Shown one piece after another: positions 1-8,619 of a stretch of DNA of 62,902 nucleotides. Source of the DNA: Chloroflexi bacterium UBA4730. Its GTDB lineage: Bacteria; Chloroflexota; Limnocylindria; P2-11E. A program made the position numbers and the translations under genes. The stretch's first letter is position 1. Every line of letters begins with the position of its first letter. The DNA lies in the NCBI GenBank assembly GCA_002404155.1, contig DHJC01000007.1, positions 16,188 through 79,089 of the forward strand. The letters are read 5' to 3'. The notes beneath the pieces are model-generated. The model saw only the letters and a program-made list of their open reading frames with translations, ran no database searches and was not told where the DNA came from.

Positions 1-727
1 TGCGCATGGCCTGGTCGTTCTGCATCCGGATCTCCATGAGCCAGTCCTGGTCGACCTGCGGCGCGATGGTGATGGGGTTGTCCGGGTGGAGGAGCCGGTC
101 ACCGAGGTCGAACTTGGGCAGGAACTGGTTCACCGCGGCCTGGGTCGGGATCTTCACGATCTGCTGCGAGTGGGTGAGGAACGCACCGTCCAGGCCGATC
201 GCGACCGGGAGCGACACGCGCTTGTCCTCGCCGACGCGCCACGCGGTGAGGGCGAAGTCCATCGACTCCTGCGCCGTCTCGGCCCAGCAGAGCAGCCAGC
301 CGAGGTCACGGACGGCGAGCGCGTCGTTGTGCTCGCAGCCGAACGCGCCCGGGTCGTCGAGCGCGCGGTTGCCGCAAATGGCGACGACCGGGAGGCGAAG
401 GCCCGCGGTGACGGCGATGGCCTCCATCGCGTAGAACCAGCCGACCCCCGAGGAGCCGACGAACACGCGCGCGCCGACCGCGCACGCATGCTTCACGATC
501 TCGAACTGGCTGTGCTCGCCGTCGGCGACGATGTACTCGACGTCCATCTTGCCGTTCGCGATCAGCTTCGCCGCCGCCTGCATCACGCCGTCGTACGGCC
601 GGATGGGGTAGGCGGCCATCACGTCGACGTCCGCGAGGCGGATGGCCTCGGCGATCGCCTCGCAGCCCGTCGCGAGCTGTTCGGTCTCGACGTCGCTCGG
701 TTGTTTCTCTCTGACCTCGACCGCCAT
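1..727 (-). CDS. oorA: Oxalate oxidoreductase-type 2-oxoacid:ferredoxin oxidoreductase, alpha subunit (partial)
   Basis: About 242 N-terminal residues are present; the gene runs off the left edge. It is the alpha (TPP pyrimidine-binding, domain I) chain of the pyruvate/2-oxoacid:ferredoxin oxidoreductase superfamily. Pyruvate enzymes carry YPITPSS near the N-terminus, whereas this one reads AAYPIRPYD. From memory, Moorella oxalate oxidoreductase binds substrate with Tyr28, Arg31, Arg109 and Asp112 of this chain. Here Y40, R43, R121 (in GNRALDD) and D124 sit at a constant offset of 12. This favours cleavage of oxalate to two CO2 with ferredoxin reduction. The ATG overlaps the stop of the gamma-delta gene by one base (TGATG), so the two are translationally coupled. 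The beta (TPP-binding) subunit is expected off the window. The family is certain; the oxalate call rests on four residues and gene order. Confidence 0.85.
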   Translation of the reverse strand, partial: MAVEVREKQPSDVETEQLATGCEAIAEAIRLADVDVMAAYPIRPYDGVMQAAAKLIANGKMDVEYIVADGEHSQFEIVKHACAVGARVFVGSSGVGWFYAMEAIAVTAGLRLPVVAICGNRALDDPGAFGCEHNDALAVRDLGWLLCWAETAQESMDFALTAWRVGEDKRVSLPVAIGLDGAFLTHSQQIVKIPTQAAVNQFLPKFDLGDRLLHPDNPITIAPQVDQDWLMEIRMQNDQAMR

Positions 728-1881
728 CAGTCCTCACCTCCAGCTGTGGTGGGGTTCGCGCCGGGTGCCGCGTTCTTCGCCGAGCGTGAGCCGATGGCGA
801 CCGTCTTCGGGTCGGCCGATACGCCGCTCTTCTGCTCGAACCAGCGGTTGTACGCGTCGTGGTCGGTCTTCCAGAGCTGCCACTTGTCGTCGTTGTCCTC
901 GAACTTGAGCTCGTCGACCATGACGATGCAATCCTTCACCGGGCAGACCTGGGCGCAGATGCCGCAGCCGATGCAGGCCTCGTACACGACCTCGTAGTGG
1001 CCTTCGGGGGTGACCTCGAAGCATTCGTCGGGGCAGTCGAGCCAGCACATCGTGCACTTGATGCACGTGTCGAAGTTCACGACCGGCCGGAGCGTCCGGG
1101 CGCCGTACTTCTTGTAGTACGGGTTGCGCTCGCCGGGCTTGCGCGCGTCGACGATGACGCCCGGCCGCATCGTGGTCCATCCGGGCTTTTCGAACTGCAG
1201 CACTTCGTGGCCGCTCGTGCCTTCGCCGACCGTCACCGGGCGCAGCTGGGTGCGGTCGTAGCCGTCCTGGGCGGAGGCGACGGCGCTCCCGTCGTTCGTC
1301 TGCTCCTGAATGAGCGTCTTCACGTCCGCGATCCGGACCCAGTCCGGCGCGATCTTCGCGAGCGCGCCGAGGACGCGGTAGTCGGTGTGGTCGTCCTTGA
1401 ACACCCAGAGGCCCGCGAACGAGGCGAGCCCGGGCACGATGCCCAGAATGTACGGCCGCTCGGCCGTGTCGGTCTGGGCGAGCACCTGGTCCGGGGTCTT
1501 GTCGGAGGTGACGAGGACGGCGCCGCCCTCGTGGACCGGCTTCCAGATCGGCTGGCGGCCGTACCAGGCCCACGACTCGACGCCCTTGACGAGCGTGTCG
1601 TCGACGGCGACGGCGATGTCCACGACCTTCGGCTCGTACTTCGCCATGGACGACTCGAGCTCGAGGTCGTTGATCGCGACGACCGCGAAGTACTTCGCCG
1701 GCACGCCGTTCCGTTCCGGCGAGTCGCCGTAGCGGCCGAAGGCCGTCCCCGTATATCCGCGCTTACGGGCGGCGAGGACGATGGATCGGCAAATGCGCTG
1801 TGCGAGGGTCTTCTGGAAGATGCCGCGATAGACGATCTCGATAGTGATCCCTGTCGGATCGGTCTTGACGACGGTGCCCAT
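727..1881 (-). CDS. oorD: Oxalate oxidoreductase-type gamma-delta fusion subunit with two [4Fe-4S] clusters
   Basis: 384 residues. Residues 1-190 form the gamma domain of 2-oxoacid:ferredoxin oxidoreductases, which contacts CoA in the CoA-dependent enzymes. Residues 265-320 form a delta ferredoxin domain with two cysteine sets, C273/C276/C279/C283 and C303/C306/C309/C313, for two [4Fe-4S] clusters that pass electrons to soluble ferredoxin. Gamma-delta fusion followed by alpha is the arrangement I recall for oxalate oxidoreductase (order D-A-B); pyruvate enzymes often have separate gamma and delta chains. ATG at 1881 is preferred; a GTG directly before it (1884) is the alternative. The regulator's stop overlaps this start, so GntR, gamma-delta and alpha form one coupled unit. 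Confidence 0.85.
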   Translation of the reverse strand: MGTVVKTDPTGITIEIVYRGIFQKTLAQRICRSIVLAARKRGYTGTAFGRYGDSPERNGVPAKYFAVVAINDLELESSMAKYEPKVVDIAVAVDDTLVKGVESWAWYGRQPIWKPVHEGGAVLVTSDKTPDQVLAQTDTAERPYILGIVPGLASFAGLWVFKDDHTDYRVLGALAKIAPDWVRIADVKTLIQEQTNDGSAVASAQDGYDRTQLRPVTVGEGTSGHEVLQFEKPGWTTMRPGVIVDARKPGERNPYYKKYGARTLRPVVNFDTCIKCTMCWLDCPDECFEVTPEGHYEVVYEACIGCGICAQVCPVKDCIVMVDELKFEDNDDKWQLWKTDHDAYNRWFEQKSGVSADPKTVAIGSRSAKNAAPGANPTTAGGED

Positions 1882-2639
1882 CACGCTCCCTTTCCCACGG
1901 TGGCCGTGGCCTGCGGTCCCGGCGTTTCCGGTGCGGTCCGTTCGTCCGCGATGAGCTTCAGGATCCCTTCGCCGACCGCGCGGATGTGCTCCGCGGCCGC
2001 GGCACGCGCTGCGTCAGGCTGATGTGCGTCGAGGGCCACGAGGATCCGCTCGTGCGCATCGATCGACGAGTGCGCCCGCTGGTTGGTCTGGAGCCACTGC
2101 TCGCGAGAGCTCCGAAGGACGTCCCAGATGACCCCGAGCATCGTGACGAGCAGCTCGTTGCGGGCGGCCTGGCCGATGATCTCGTGGAACCGGGTGTCCT
2201 CCTCGGCGTACGACTGGCCCGCCGCGACCTTCTCGGCCTGCTGCGTCAGGATCGCGCGCAGCTGGACGAGCTCGTCGGGGTGGATCCGCGTCGCGGCCGA
2301 CGCCGCGATGGCCGGCTCGATGAGCCCCCGGACCTCGATGACGTCGGTGAGGGTGTGCCCGCGGGCGATGAGGTTCGACAGCGGACGCGCGAGGTCCTCG
2401 GGGACCGTGCGGCGCACGAAGGTGCCGCCGCCGGCGCGCGTTTCGACGACCCCCAGCAGCTCGAGCGACCGCAGGGCCTCGCGCACGGACGCGCGGGAGA
2501 CCTGGAACTGCTCGGCGAGCGCCCGCTCGGGCGGGAGCTGGTCGCCCGGATGCAGCTCGCCCCTGTCGAGGAGGGCCTCGATCTGGCTGACGATGTCCTG
2601 ATAGAGGCGGCTGCGTCGGACGGGCTCGATGACAGCCAG
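1881..2639 (-). CDS. GntR-family regulator, FadR/FCD subfamily
   Basis: 252 residues if translated from CTG at 2639. An N-terminal winged helix-turn-helix of GntR type includes PPERALAEQFQVSRASVREA and the wing GGGTFV. A C-terminal all-helical FCD ligand-binding domain follows, of the kind that senses small organic acids and usually binds a metal. No ATG, GTG or TTG exists in frame between the upstream stop (2697-2699) and residue 52, inside the HTH. CTG 2639 lies 6 nt after a strong GGGGAGG, so it is the likely start. A FadR-type palindrome sits about 35 bp upstream, consistent with autoregulation. The gene leads the oxalate oxidoreductase operon and probably controls the two transporter operons as well. 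Confidence 0.88.
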   Translation of the reverse strand: MAVIEPVRRSRLYQDIVSQIEALLDRGELHPGDQLPPERALAEQFQVSRASVREALRSLELLGVVETRAGGGTFVRRTVPEDLARPLSNLIARGHTLTDVIEVRGLIEPAIAASAATRIHPDELVQLRAILTQQAEKVAAGQSYAEEDTRFHEIIGQAARNELLVTMLGVIWDVLRSSREQWLQTNQRAHSSIDAHERILVALDAHQPDAARAAAAEHIRAVGEGILKLIADERTAPETPGPQATATVGKGA

Positions 2640-2664
2640 TGCGGACCTCCCCGGCGCCGAAAAT

Positions 2665-2683
2665 TGGTCAGGTGGTCTGACCA
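2665..2683. promoter_or_regulatory. FCD-type operator upstream of gntR-oorDA
   Basis: TGGTCTGACCA at 2673-2683 is a perfect palindrome around CTG and fits the FadR-family rule TNGTNNNACNA. A second half-site, TGGTC, lies 8 bp away at 2665. It sits 34 bp before the CTG start of the regulator. The same core recurs at 7524, 11764 and 11785, only in the gaps of this gene block. Confidence 0.7.
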
Positions 2684-2744
2684 GAACGCGGAAACCCTAT
2701 CAACGGGCGGGAACAGGGTCAAGTGCCTCCCGGAGCCGGTCGGG

Positions 2745-4271
2745 CTAGGCCGGAGCCCCCTCGGTGTGTCCGGCCATGAGGAGCCCGAGCCGCTCCTCGG
2801 TCGCCTCGGCCGCGGGCAGGGTGGCGACGAGCCGGCCCTCGAACATGACGGCGATCCGGTCGGACAGTGCCCGGATCTCGTCGAGCTCGCTCGAGACCAG
2901 GAGCACCGCGCACCCCCGGGCCCGCTGCTCGAGGAGCCGCTCCCAGACGTACTCGGTCGAGCCGATGTCGAGGCCGCGGGTGGGCTGGTTGACCACGATG
3001 AGCTTCGGCTGCTCCGACAGCTCACGGCCGAGGACGACCTTCTGTTGGTTGCCGCCCGAGAGGTTCCCCACGATCGCGCGGGCATTCGGCGGCCGTACGT
3101 CGAACTCCTTCGCGAGGCGGTCGCCGTTCGCGCTGATCACATCGCTGTCGAGCACCCCCCGGTGGCTGAACGGCGCGTGGTCCTGCTTCCCGAGGATGAA
3201 GTTGTCCGCGACGGTAAATGCGAGCACGAGCCCTTCCGCCCGGCGGTCCTCGGGGACGTACGCGACGCCGCGCTCGCGGGTCCGCTTCGGATCGTCGTGC
3301 GCGATATCGGCGCCGCCGATCAGGATGGTGCCGGCCGTCGGCTCGTGCAGACCGAGGATGCATTCGGCAAGCTCGCTCTGGCCGTTGCCGCTGACGCCAG
3401 CGATCCCGAGGATCTCGCCCGCGTTCACCGTGAGGTCGATGCCCTTGAGGGCCTCTGCGCCGCGGTCGCTCTTCGCCTGCAGCCCGCGGATCTCGAGCGC
3501 GGTGCCACTTGATTGGACGGGTGTTCGCGCGGCCGGCGGTTTGAGGTCGCGGCCCACCATCAGCCGAGCGATCTCCGACGCGTTCGTCGCCTTCGTCAGA
3601 AGGTTGCCGGCGTTCCTGCCGTCGCGCAGCACCGTGATCCGATCGGTCACGGCGAACACTTCACGCAGCTTGTGGGTGATGAAGATGACCGTCTTCCCCT
3701 CGTCGCGCAGCTGCCGCACGATGACGAACAGCTCGTCGACCTCCTGCGGCGTGAGCACCGCGGTCGGCTCGTCGAAGATGAGCAGCTCGCTGCCGCGGTA
3801 GAGGACCTTCAGGATCTCGACCCGCTGCTGGAGCCCGAGCGGCAGGTCCTCGACCTTCGTCTCAGGGTCGACGCTGATGTGGAAGCGGTCCTCGAGCTCG
3901 CGGACGCGCGCGGCGAGCCTCCGCTCGCCGAGCATCGGCCCGGATCGTTCGTCCCCGAGCACGACGTTCTCCGCCACGGTGAGCGGCGGGATGAGCATGA
4001 AGTGCTGGTGGATCATCCCGATGCCGCTCGCGATCGCGTCGCGCGGCGAACGGAGCCGGACCTCCTGGCCGCGCAGCCTGATCGTCCCCGCATCGGGCCG
4101 GTAGAGGCCGTACAGGACGTTCATCAGCGTTGACTTCCCGGCCCCGTTCTCCCCGATGAGGGCGTGGATCTCGCGCTCCTGTACGACGAGGTCGGCGCCG
4201 TCGAGCGCCACGAGGTCGCCGAAGCGCTTCACGACCCCGCGCATCTCGACGATCGGTGGGCTGGCGCTCAC
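2745..4271 (-). CDS. BMP-family ABC importer, double ATP-binding protein
   Basis: 508 residues with two fused nucleotide-binding domains, as in sugar and nucleoside importers (RbsA/YufO type). The first half has Walker A GENGAGKST and Walker B LLIFDEPTAVLTPQE; the second half has GVSGNGQSE in the degenerate A-loop position and the signature LSGGNQQKV. It powers the two membrane subunits encoded just upstream. The GTG start overlaps the permease stop (GTGA). It is the last gene of the four-gene importer operon; a 105-bp gap holding an operator separates it from the regulator. The family usually imports purine nucleosides or nucleobases, but the substrate here is unknown. Confidence 0.93.
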   Translation of the reverse strand: MSASPPIVEMRGVVKRFGDLVALDGADLVVQEREIHALIGENGAGKSTLMNVLYGLYRPDAGTIRLRGQEVRLRSPRDAIASGIGMIHQHFMLIPPLTVAENVVLGDERSGPMLGERRLAARVRELEDRFHISVDPETKVEDLPLGLQQRVEILKVLYRGSELLIFDEPTAVLTPQEVDELFVIVRQLRDEGKTVIFITHKLREVFAVTDRITVLRDGRNAGNLLTKATNASEIARLMVGRDLKPPAARTPVQSSGTALEIRGLQAKSDRGAEALKGIDLTVNAGEILGIAGVSGNGQSELAECILGLHEPTAGTILIGGADIAHDDPKRTRERGVAYVPEDRRAEGLVLAFTVADNFILGKQDHAPFSHRGVLDSDVISANGDRLAKEFDVRPPNARAIVGNLSGGNQQKVVLGRELSEQPKLIVVNQPTRGLDIGSTEYVWERLLEQRARGCAVLLVSSELDEIRALSDRIAVMFEGRLVATLPAAEATEERLGLLMAGHTEGAPA

Positions 4272-5215
4272 GCGTGTCCTTCCGTCTCATACGGCAGTCC
4301 ATCCGCGGCCGGCGCGCGCGACCGGCCGACGAACCCGGCGACCGCCAGGATCGTGAGGATGTAGGGGAGGGTGCCGAGCAGCTGGACCGGCAGCCTCACG
4401 CCGCCGACGGTCGCGCCCTGCAGGGACGTCGACAGGGCGTTCCCGTACCCGAAGATGAGGCTCGCCCCGAGTGCCCCGACCGGCGTCCAGCGGCCGAAGA
4501 TCATCGCCGCGAGGCCGATGAACCCGCGCCCGCCGGTCATCCCGTCGGTGAACGAGTGGGCTACGCCGAGCGAGAGGTACGCGCCACCGAGCGCGGCGAG
4601 CGCCCCGCTGGCGAGGACCGCCGCGTACCGCATGCGCCGCACGTTGACCCCGACCGTCTCGGCAGCCCGCGGATGCTCGCCGACGGCGCGCCACCGGAGG
4701 CCCAGGACGGTCCGGAAGAGGAAGACCTGCAGCGCCGCGACGAGCAGCAGGCCGACCCACACGATCCAGTTCTGGTCGCCGATCGCCGTGCCGACGTAGG
4801 GGATCCCGTTCAGGAAGGTGAGGTGAAGATCCGGCACGGCGACGAGGTCCGACGGCGTGCCCGTGGTGCCGTACATCTCGTAGTCGAGGTACGTCGTGAG
4901 ACCGAGCGCGAGGATGTTGAGGGCCATCCCCGACACGATCTGGTCGGCCCGCAGGGTGATCGACGCGTACGCGTGCAGCGCCGCGAGGAGCAGGCCCGCC
5001 AGGAGCGCGGCGGCCAGAGCAAGCCAGATGTTGTGCGAGCGGTCGGCGACGACGACGCCGAAGAAACAGCCGACGAGCATCGAGCCCTCGAGCGCGATGT
5101 TCACGACGCCGCTGCGCTCGGACATCGTGCCGCCGAGCGCAGCGAGCGCGATGGGGGTCGCGAGGCGCAGCGTGGCCGCCAGCACGCTCGCGCCGACGAG
5201 CATCTCCCAGGTCAC
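4268..5215 (-). CDS. BMP-family ABC importer permease (YufQ-like)
   Basis: 315 residues, about eight to ten hydrophobic segments, of the branched-chain-type permease family used by nucleoside importers. The conserved region with SGVVNIALEGSML near residue 35 is typical of the second permease in Bmp/Nup/Yuf systems. It pairs with the permease encoded immediately upstream to form the membrane channel. Both ends overlap neighbours by 4 bp (GTGA), so the subunits are made in coupled fashion. Confidence 0.92.
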   Translation of the reverse strand: MTWEMLVGASVLAATLRLATPIALAALGGTMSERSGVVNIALEGSMLVGCFFGVVVADRSHNIWLALAAALLAGLLLAALHAYASITLRADQIVSGMALNILALGLTTYLDYEMYGTTGTPSDLVAVPDLHLTFLNGIPYVGTAIGDQNWIVWVGLLLVAALQVFLFRTVLGLRWRAVGEHPRAAETVGVNVRRMRYAAVLASGALAALGGAYLSLGVAHSFTDGMTGGRGFIGLAAMIFGRWTPVGALGASLIFGYGNALSTSLQGATVGGVRLPVQLLGTLPYILTILAVAGFVGRSRAPAADGLPYETEGHA

Positions 5216-6357
5216 GCGATCGCCTCCACCGGCTTGCGGCCGTGCCGGCGGCGCGTGAGGGAGCGCACGAGCGTCTCGGCGGCGATGACGAAGAGCACGA
5301 AGGCTTGGATGATCGCGACGAGATTCGACGAGATCCCGGCGTGCGACTGCATGTACGCGCCGCCGTGGACGAATGCGCCGAACAACAGCGCGGCGAAGAC
5401 GATGCCGAGCGGCGAGTTCTTCCCGAGGAGCGCGACAGCGATGGCGTCGAAGCCGTAGCTCGAGGAGAAGCCGTCATATACCCGGCCGAACACGCCGCTC
5501 ACCTCGATCATCCCGCCGAGGCCAGCGAAGCCGCCGGCGATCGCCATCACCAGGACCATGTGCAGCGCCGGATCGATTCCCGCCTGCGCCGCCGCGCGAG
5601 CGCCGAGCCCGACGGCGCGGAGCTGGTAGCCGAGCGGCGTGCGCCACAGCAGGAACCAGAAGACGACGACCGCGAGCGCGGCGAGGAAGATCCCGGCGTG
5701 CAGGCGGCTGAAGAGGACGAGCTCGTTCGGGATGATCACGGGAAGCCGCGCCCCTGCGCCGATCGGCGTCGACGCGGGCGTCCCGAATGCGTTCTGCGCG
5801 GTCATCGGTCCGGCCTGCAGGAGCCAATGCATCACGAAGACGATGGTGTAGTTGAGCATGATCGTCGTGATGACCTCATTGACCCCGCGGAGCGCCTTCA
5901 ACAGTCCGACGATGCCGCCGTAGAACGCGCCGCCGGTGATGCCGAGCAGGATCACGATCGGCATGAGCAGGAATCCGGGCAGCGTGGCGAACTGCGCGCC
6001 CGCCCAGCCGGCGGCGAGCGCGCCGACGAGGAGCTGGCCCTGGGCGCCGATGTTGAACAGGCCGGTGCGGAACGCGACCGCGACCGCGAGCCCGGTGAGG
6101 ACGAGCGGGATGGCTGAGACGAGCGTCTCGGTGATGTCGTACGGCGTGCCGAAGGCGCCTTGGACGAGCGCGCTGTACGCGGCGACCGGATCGTTGCCGC
6201 TGAGGAGGACGAAGACGGCGCCGATGACCAGGGCGATGGCGACGGAGAGCACCGGGATCGCCGGTCCGGCGGCCCACTGGAAGGTGAGCTGACCCACCGA
6301 CGGAGCCGGGCTCTCGGTGCCCGGCCCCGTCGTCGCTGGCTGCTGCAGTTGGGTCAC
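5212..6357 (-). CDS. BMP-family ABC importer permease (YufP-like)
   Basis: 381 residues. A cytoplasmic N-terminal tail of about 30 residues precedes roughly ten membrane segments. The stretch FRTGLFNIGAQGQLLVGALA is the hallmark of the first permease of nucleoside-type ABC importers. The GTG start lies 4 bp after the stop of the binding-protein gene. Together with the second permease and the double ATPase it completes the importer. Confidence 0.92.
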   Translation of the reverse strand: MTQLQQPATTGPGTESPAPSVGQLTFQWAAGPAIPVLSVAIALVIGAVFVLLSGNDPVAAYSALVQGAFGTPYDITETLVSAIPLVLTGLAVAVAFRTGLFNIGAQGQLLVGALAAGWAGAQFATLPGFLLMPIVILLGITGGAFYGGIVGLLKALRGVNEVITTIMLNYTIVFVMHWLLQAGPMTAQNAFGTPASTPIGAGARLPVIIPNELVLFSRLHAGIFLAALAVVVFWFLLWRTPLGYQLRAVGLGARAAAQAGIDPALHMVLVMAIAGGFAGLGGMIEVSGVFGRVYDGFSSSYGFDAIAVALLGKNSPLGIVFAALLFGAFVHGGAYMQSHAGISSNLVAIIQAFVLFVIAAETLVRSLTRRRHGRKPVEAIA

Positions 6358-6361
6358 CAGG

Positions 6362-7411
6362 TCACTTGACCTGGACGGTGTCCTTCGGGGTGATCTTCCC
6401 GGACGCGATGTCCGCGAGGGCCTGCGTCGCGGCCGCCTTCGCGTCCGCTGGCACGATCGCGTCGACTGTGCCGAAGCCGATGCCGTCGTTCGTCGCGTTG
6501 AAGGAGTTGTCGCCGGCCTTGAACGTGCCGAGCCGCACCGAGCGGATCGTCTGGAACACGGCGACGTCCACCTTCTTGAGCGCGCTCGTGATCACGGTGC
6601 CCGGCGCGACCGCGGCTTGGTCGGCGTCCACGCCGATCGCGTAGACGCCCGCGGCCTTGGCCGCTTGGATGTAGCCGAGGCCACTACCGCCGGCCACCTG
6701 GAACAGGATGTCGCAGCCCTGGGCGATGTGGCTCTTGCCGATCTCGATGCCCTTCTGCTGGTCGACGAAGTCCTGGCTGTAGCCGTTCAGGATCTTGGTG
6801 GTCGGGCTGACGGTCTTCACCGCGTCCTGGTAGCCGGCGATGTACCGGTCCACCGGCGGGATCGGGAGGCCGCCCATCGAGCAGACGGTGTTGTGAATCG
6901 CCGCACCGACCTTGTTCTTCGCCATCGTCGCGGCGATGACCCCAACGATGTACCCCGCCTCCTGCTCCTTGAAGAACAGGTTGGCGACGTTCGGCAGGTT
7001 CTTGACCGCGCCGGCGTCGTCGGTCGGCGCGCCGTCGATGATCGCGAACTTCACGTTCGGGAACTGCGTCGCGACCTTCCAGATGGCGTTCTGCATGAGG
7101 AAGCCGACGCCGATGACGAGGTCGTTCTTGTCCTGTGCGTACTTCGTGAGGTTCGGGACGTAATCGGCCTGCTGCTTCGACTCGGTCACCGAGGTGACGA
7201 CGAGGAGCTGGGCTTGCGCCTGCTGGCGGCCCTGGTCGGCGAGCGAGTTGAAGCTCTTGTCGTTCAGGCCGCCGATGTCGGTGACGAGACCGATCTTGAG
7301 GTGCTGACCCGTCGGGCTGCTGCCGCTCGCCTGCGGAGTACCGGTACTGGTGGAGGCGCACGACGCCACGATCGTGGCGGCGAGCAACGAGAACGCGAGG
7401 ATTCGTTTCAT
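6362..7411 (-). CDS. BMP-family substrate-binding lipoprotein
   Basis: 349 residues. A signal peptide ends in a lipobox (VASC at residues 15-18), so the mature protein should be lipid-anchored outside the membrane. The fold is that of the basic membrane protein (BMP/PnrA/Med) family, with the typical opening DIGGLNDKSFNSLADQG after the linker. Characterised PnrA-type members bind purine nucleosides; here the ligand is not known. First gene of the importer operon. The 130-bp upstream gap contains a palindrome matching the FCD operator core. Confidence 0.92.
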   Translation of the reverse strand: MKRILAFSLLAATIVASCASTSTGTPQASGSSPTGQHLKIGLVTDIGGLNDKSFNSLADQGRQQAQAQLLVVTSVTESKQQADYVPNLTKYAQDKNDLVIGVGFLMQNAIWKVATQFPNVKFAIIDGAPTDDAGAVKNLPNVANLFFKEQEAGYIVGVIAATMAKNKVGAAIHNTVCSMGGLPIPPVDRYIAGYQDAVKTVSPTTKILNGYSQDFVDQQKGIEIGKSHIAQGCDILFQVAGGSGLGYIQAAKAAGVYAIGVDADQAAVAPGTVITSALKKVDVAVFQTIRSVRLGTFKAGDNSFNATNDGIGFGTVDAIVPADAKAAATQALADIASGKITPKDTVQVK

Positions 7412-7523
7412 GGGCGCGGAATCCCTCCCCTAGGTCGTTCGCGCCCCAGTTGATGGTGGGCGCGACCGCTCGCGATGGTAGGACGACCGCGAGGCCGGCG
7501 CATGAGGACGCCGCGGTCGCGCG

Positions 7524-7534
7524 CGGTCTGACCG
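7524..7534. promoter_or_regulatory. Putative FCD-type operator upstream of the BMP importer operon
   Basis: CGGTCTGACCG is a perfect 11-bp palindrome that shares the core GGTCTGACC with the sites at 2673 and 11764; only the outermost pair differs (C/G instead of T/A). It lies 113 bp before the lipoprotein start and just after the stop of the CaCA gene. Confidence 0.5.
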
Positions 7535-7540
7535 GGTGGC

Positions 7541-8617
7541 CTAACCGGCGATAACGGTCTTGAGCACGTACGCGATGAAGACGACGTACAGGCTGCCGCC
7601 GAGCACGAGCGCGGACAGGCCAAGGGAGTCGTCGCGGGCGCGGAACCGTAGCTGCAGGAACACGAGCGCGGCGGCGATGAGGGCGAACACCGCCGCGACC
7701 GTGCCGAAGGTGCCGAGCTGCCAGGGGGTCAACAGGACGCCGAACGTCACCGGGATCGTCGACTGCAGGACCATCGAGCCGGCGACATTCCCGAGGGCGA
7801 TGACGTCCTTCCCGTCGCGCGTCCAGATGAGGCTGTTCGCGGCCTCGGGCAGCTCCGTGGCGATGGGCACGAGGAGCAGCGAGACGAGCAGCGCGTTCAG
7901 CCCCAACGTGCTCGAGGCCCGGTCGATGAACCCCGCGAAGAGCTCCGCTCCAACGACGATGGCCCCGAAGCCCAGCAGGACCTGGAAGAAGATGAGCCAG
8001 AGCGGCGGGTCGCGCGGGTCGGTCCGGACGCCGAGCCGCGCGGCGTAGGCCGTCGCGGTCAACGCCTCGAACGCCTCGCTCTCCTCCCGCGCTTCCTCGA
8101 TGTCGATGGGGGTCCGCTCCTGGGGCCGCAGCACGAGAACGAGGTAGAGCGCGTAGGCCGGGACGAAGAGCCAGCCGACGATCAAGCGGAGGCCATGGAT
8201 CGGCTCGGGCAGGACCGCGAGTGCGACGGCGACCGAGTAGCAGGCCAGGAAGAAGCCGAGGTCCCGCGACGCGTGGGCCCGGTCCACCTGCAGCGTGAGG
8301 CGCCCGCGCTTCCCCCGGTACACGTACGCGGTCACCCCGATCAGGAGCATGACCAGCGTGGCGAGCATGAATGGCGCGCCGAGGATCGCGCCCACGCCGA
8401 TGTCATCCGCCTTGACCGAATTCGTGAACACGATCGCGACGACGGGCACGACCGTCTCGGGCATCGCGGTGCCGATCGCGGCAAGCACGCTCCCGGTCGC
8501 GCCTGCGCCGAGCCCAAGGCGCCGCCCGAGCCACTCGACACCGTTCGTGAACACTTCGGCGCCGAGAAGGATCGCGGCGAAGCCCGCCACCAGGACGACC
8601 GCGTCGAGTGGGCTCAC
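7541..8617 (-). CDS. CaCA-superfamily cation (Ca2+/H+ or Na+/Ca2+) exchanger
   Basis: 358 residues from GTG 8617, with about ten membrane segments in two inverted halves. The first alpha repeat contains GATGSVLAAIGTAMPE and the second contains LLVPIATELPEAANSL, both with the acidic ion-binding residue typical of calcium/cation antiporters. The start overlaps the tctA stop region (TGA 8620-8622, GTG 8617), so the exchanger is translated as the last gene of the tricarboxylate-transporter operon. Its presence there suggests that cation export accompanies uptake of a carboxylate, possibly as a calcium salt; that link is inference. Confidence 0.88.
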   Translation of the reverse strand: MSPLDAVVLVAGFAAILLGAEVFTNGVEWLGRRLGLGAGATGSVLAAIGTAMPETVVPVVAIVFTNSVKADDIGVGAILGAPFMLATLVMLLIGVTAYVYRGKRGRLTLQVDRAHASRDLGFFLACYSVAVALAVLPEPIHGLRLIVGWLFVPAYALYLVLVLRPQERTPIDIEEAREESEAFEALTATAYAARLGVRTDPRDPPLWLIFFQVLLGFGAIVVGAELFAGFIDRASSTLGLNALLVSLLLVPIATELPEAANSLIWTRDGKDVIALGNVAGSMVLQSTIPVTFGVLLTPWQLGTFGTVAAVFALIAAALVFLQLRFRARDDSLGLSALVLGGSLYVVFIAYVLKTVIAG

Positions 8618-8619
8618 CT

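Noticed and set aside
1..1881. Reading the oxidoreductase as ordinary pyruvate:ferredoxin oxidoreductase
   Set aside because: The threonine motif of pyruvate enzymes is replaced by arginine and the fused gamma-delta layout differs; kept only as a fallback.
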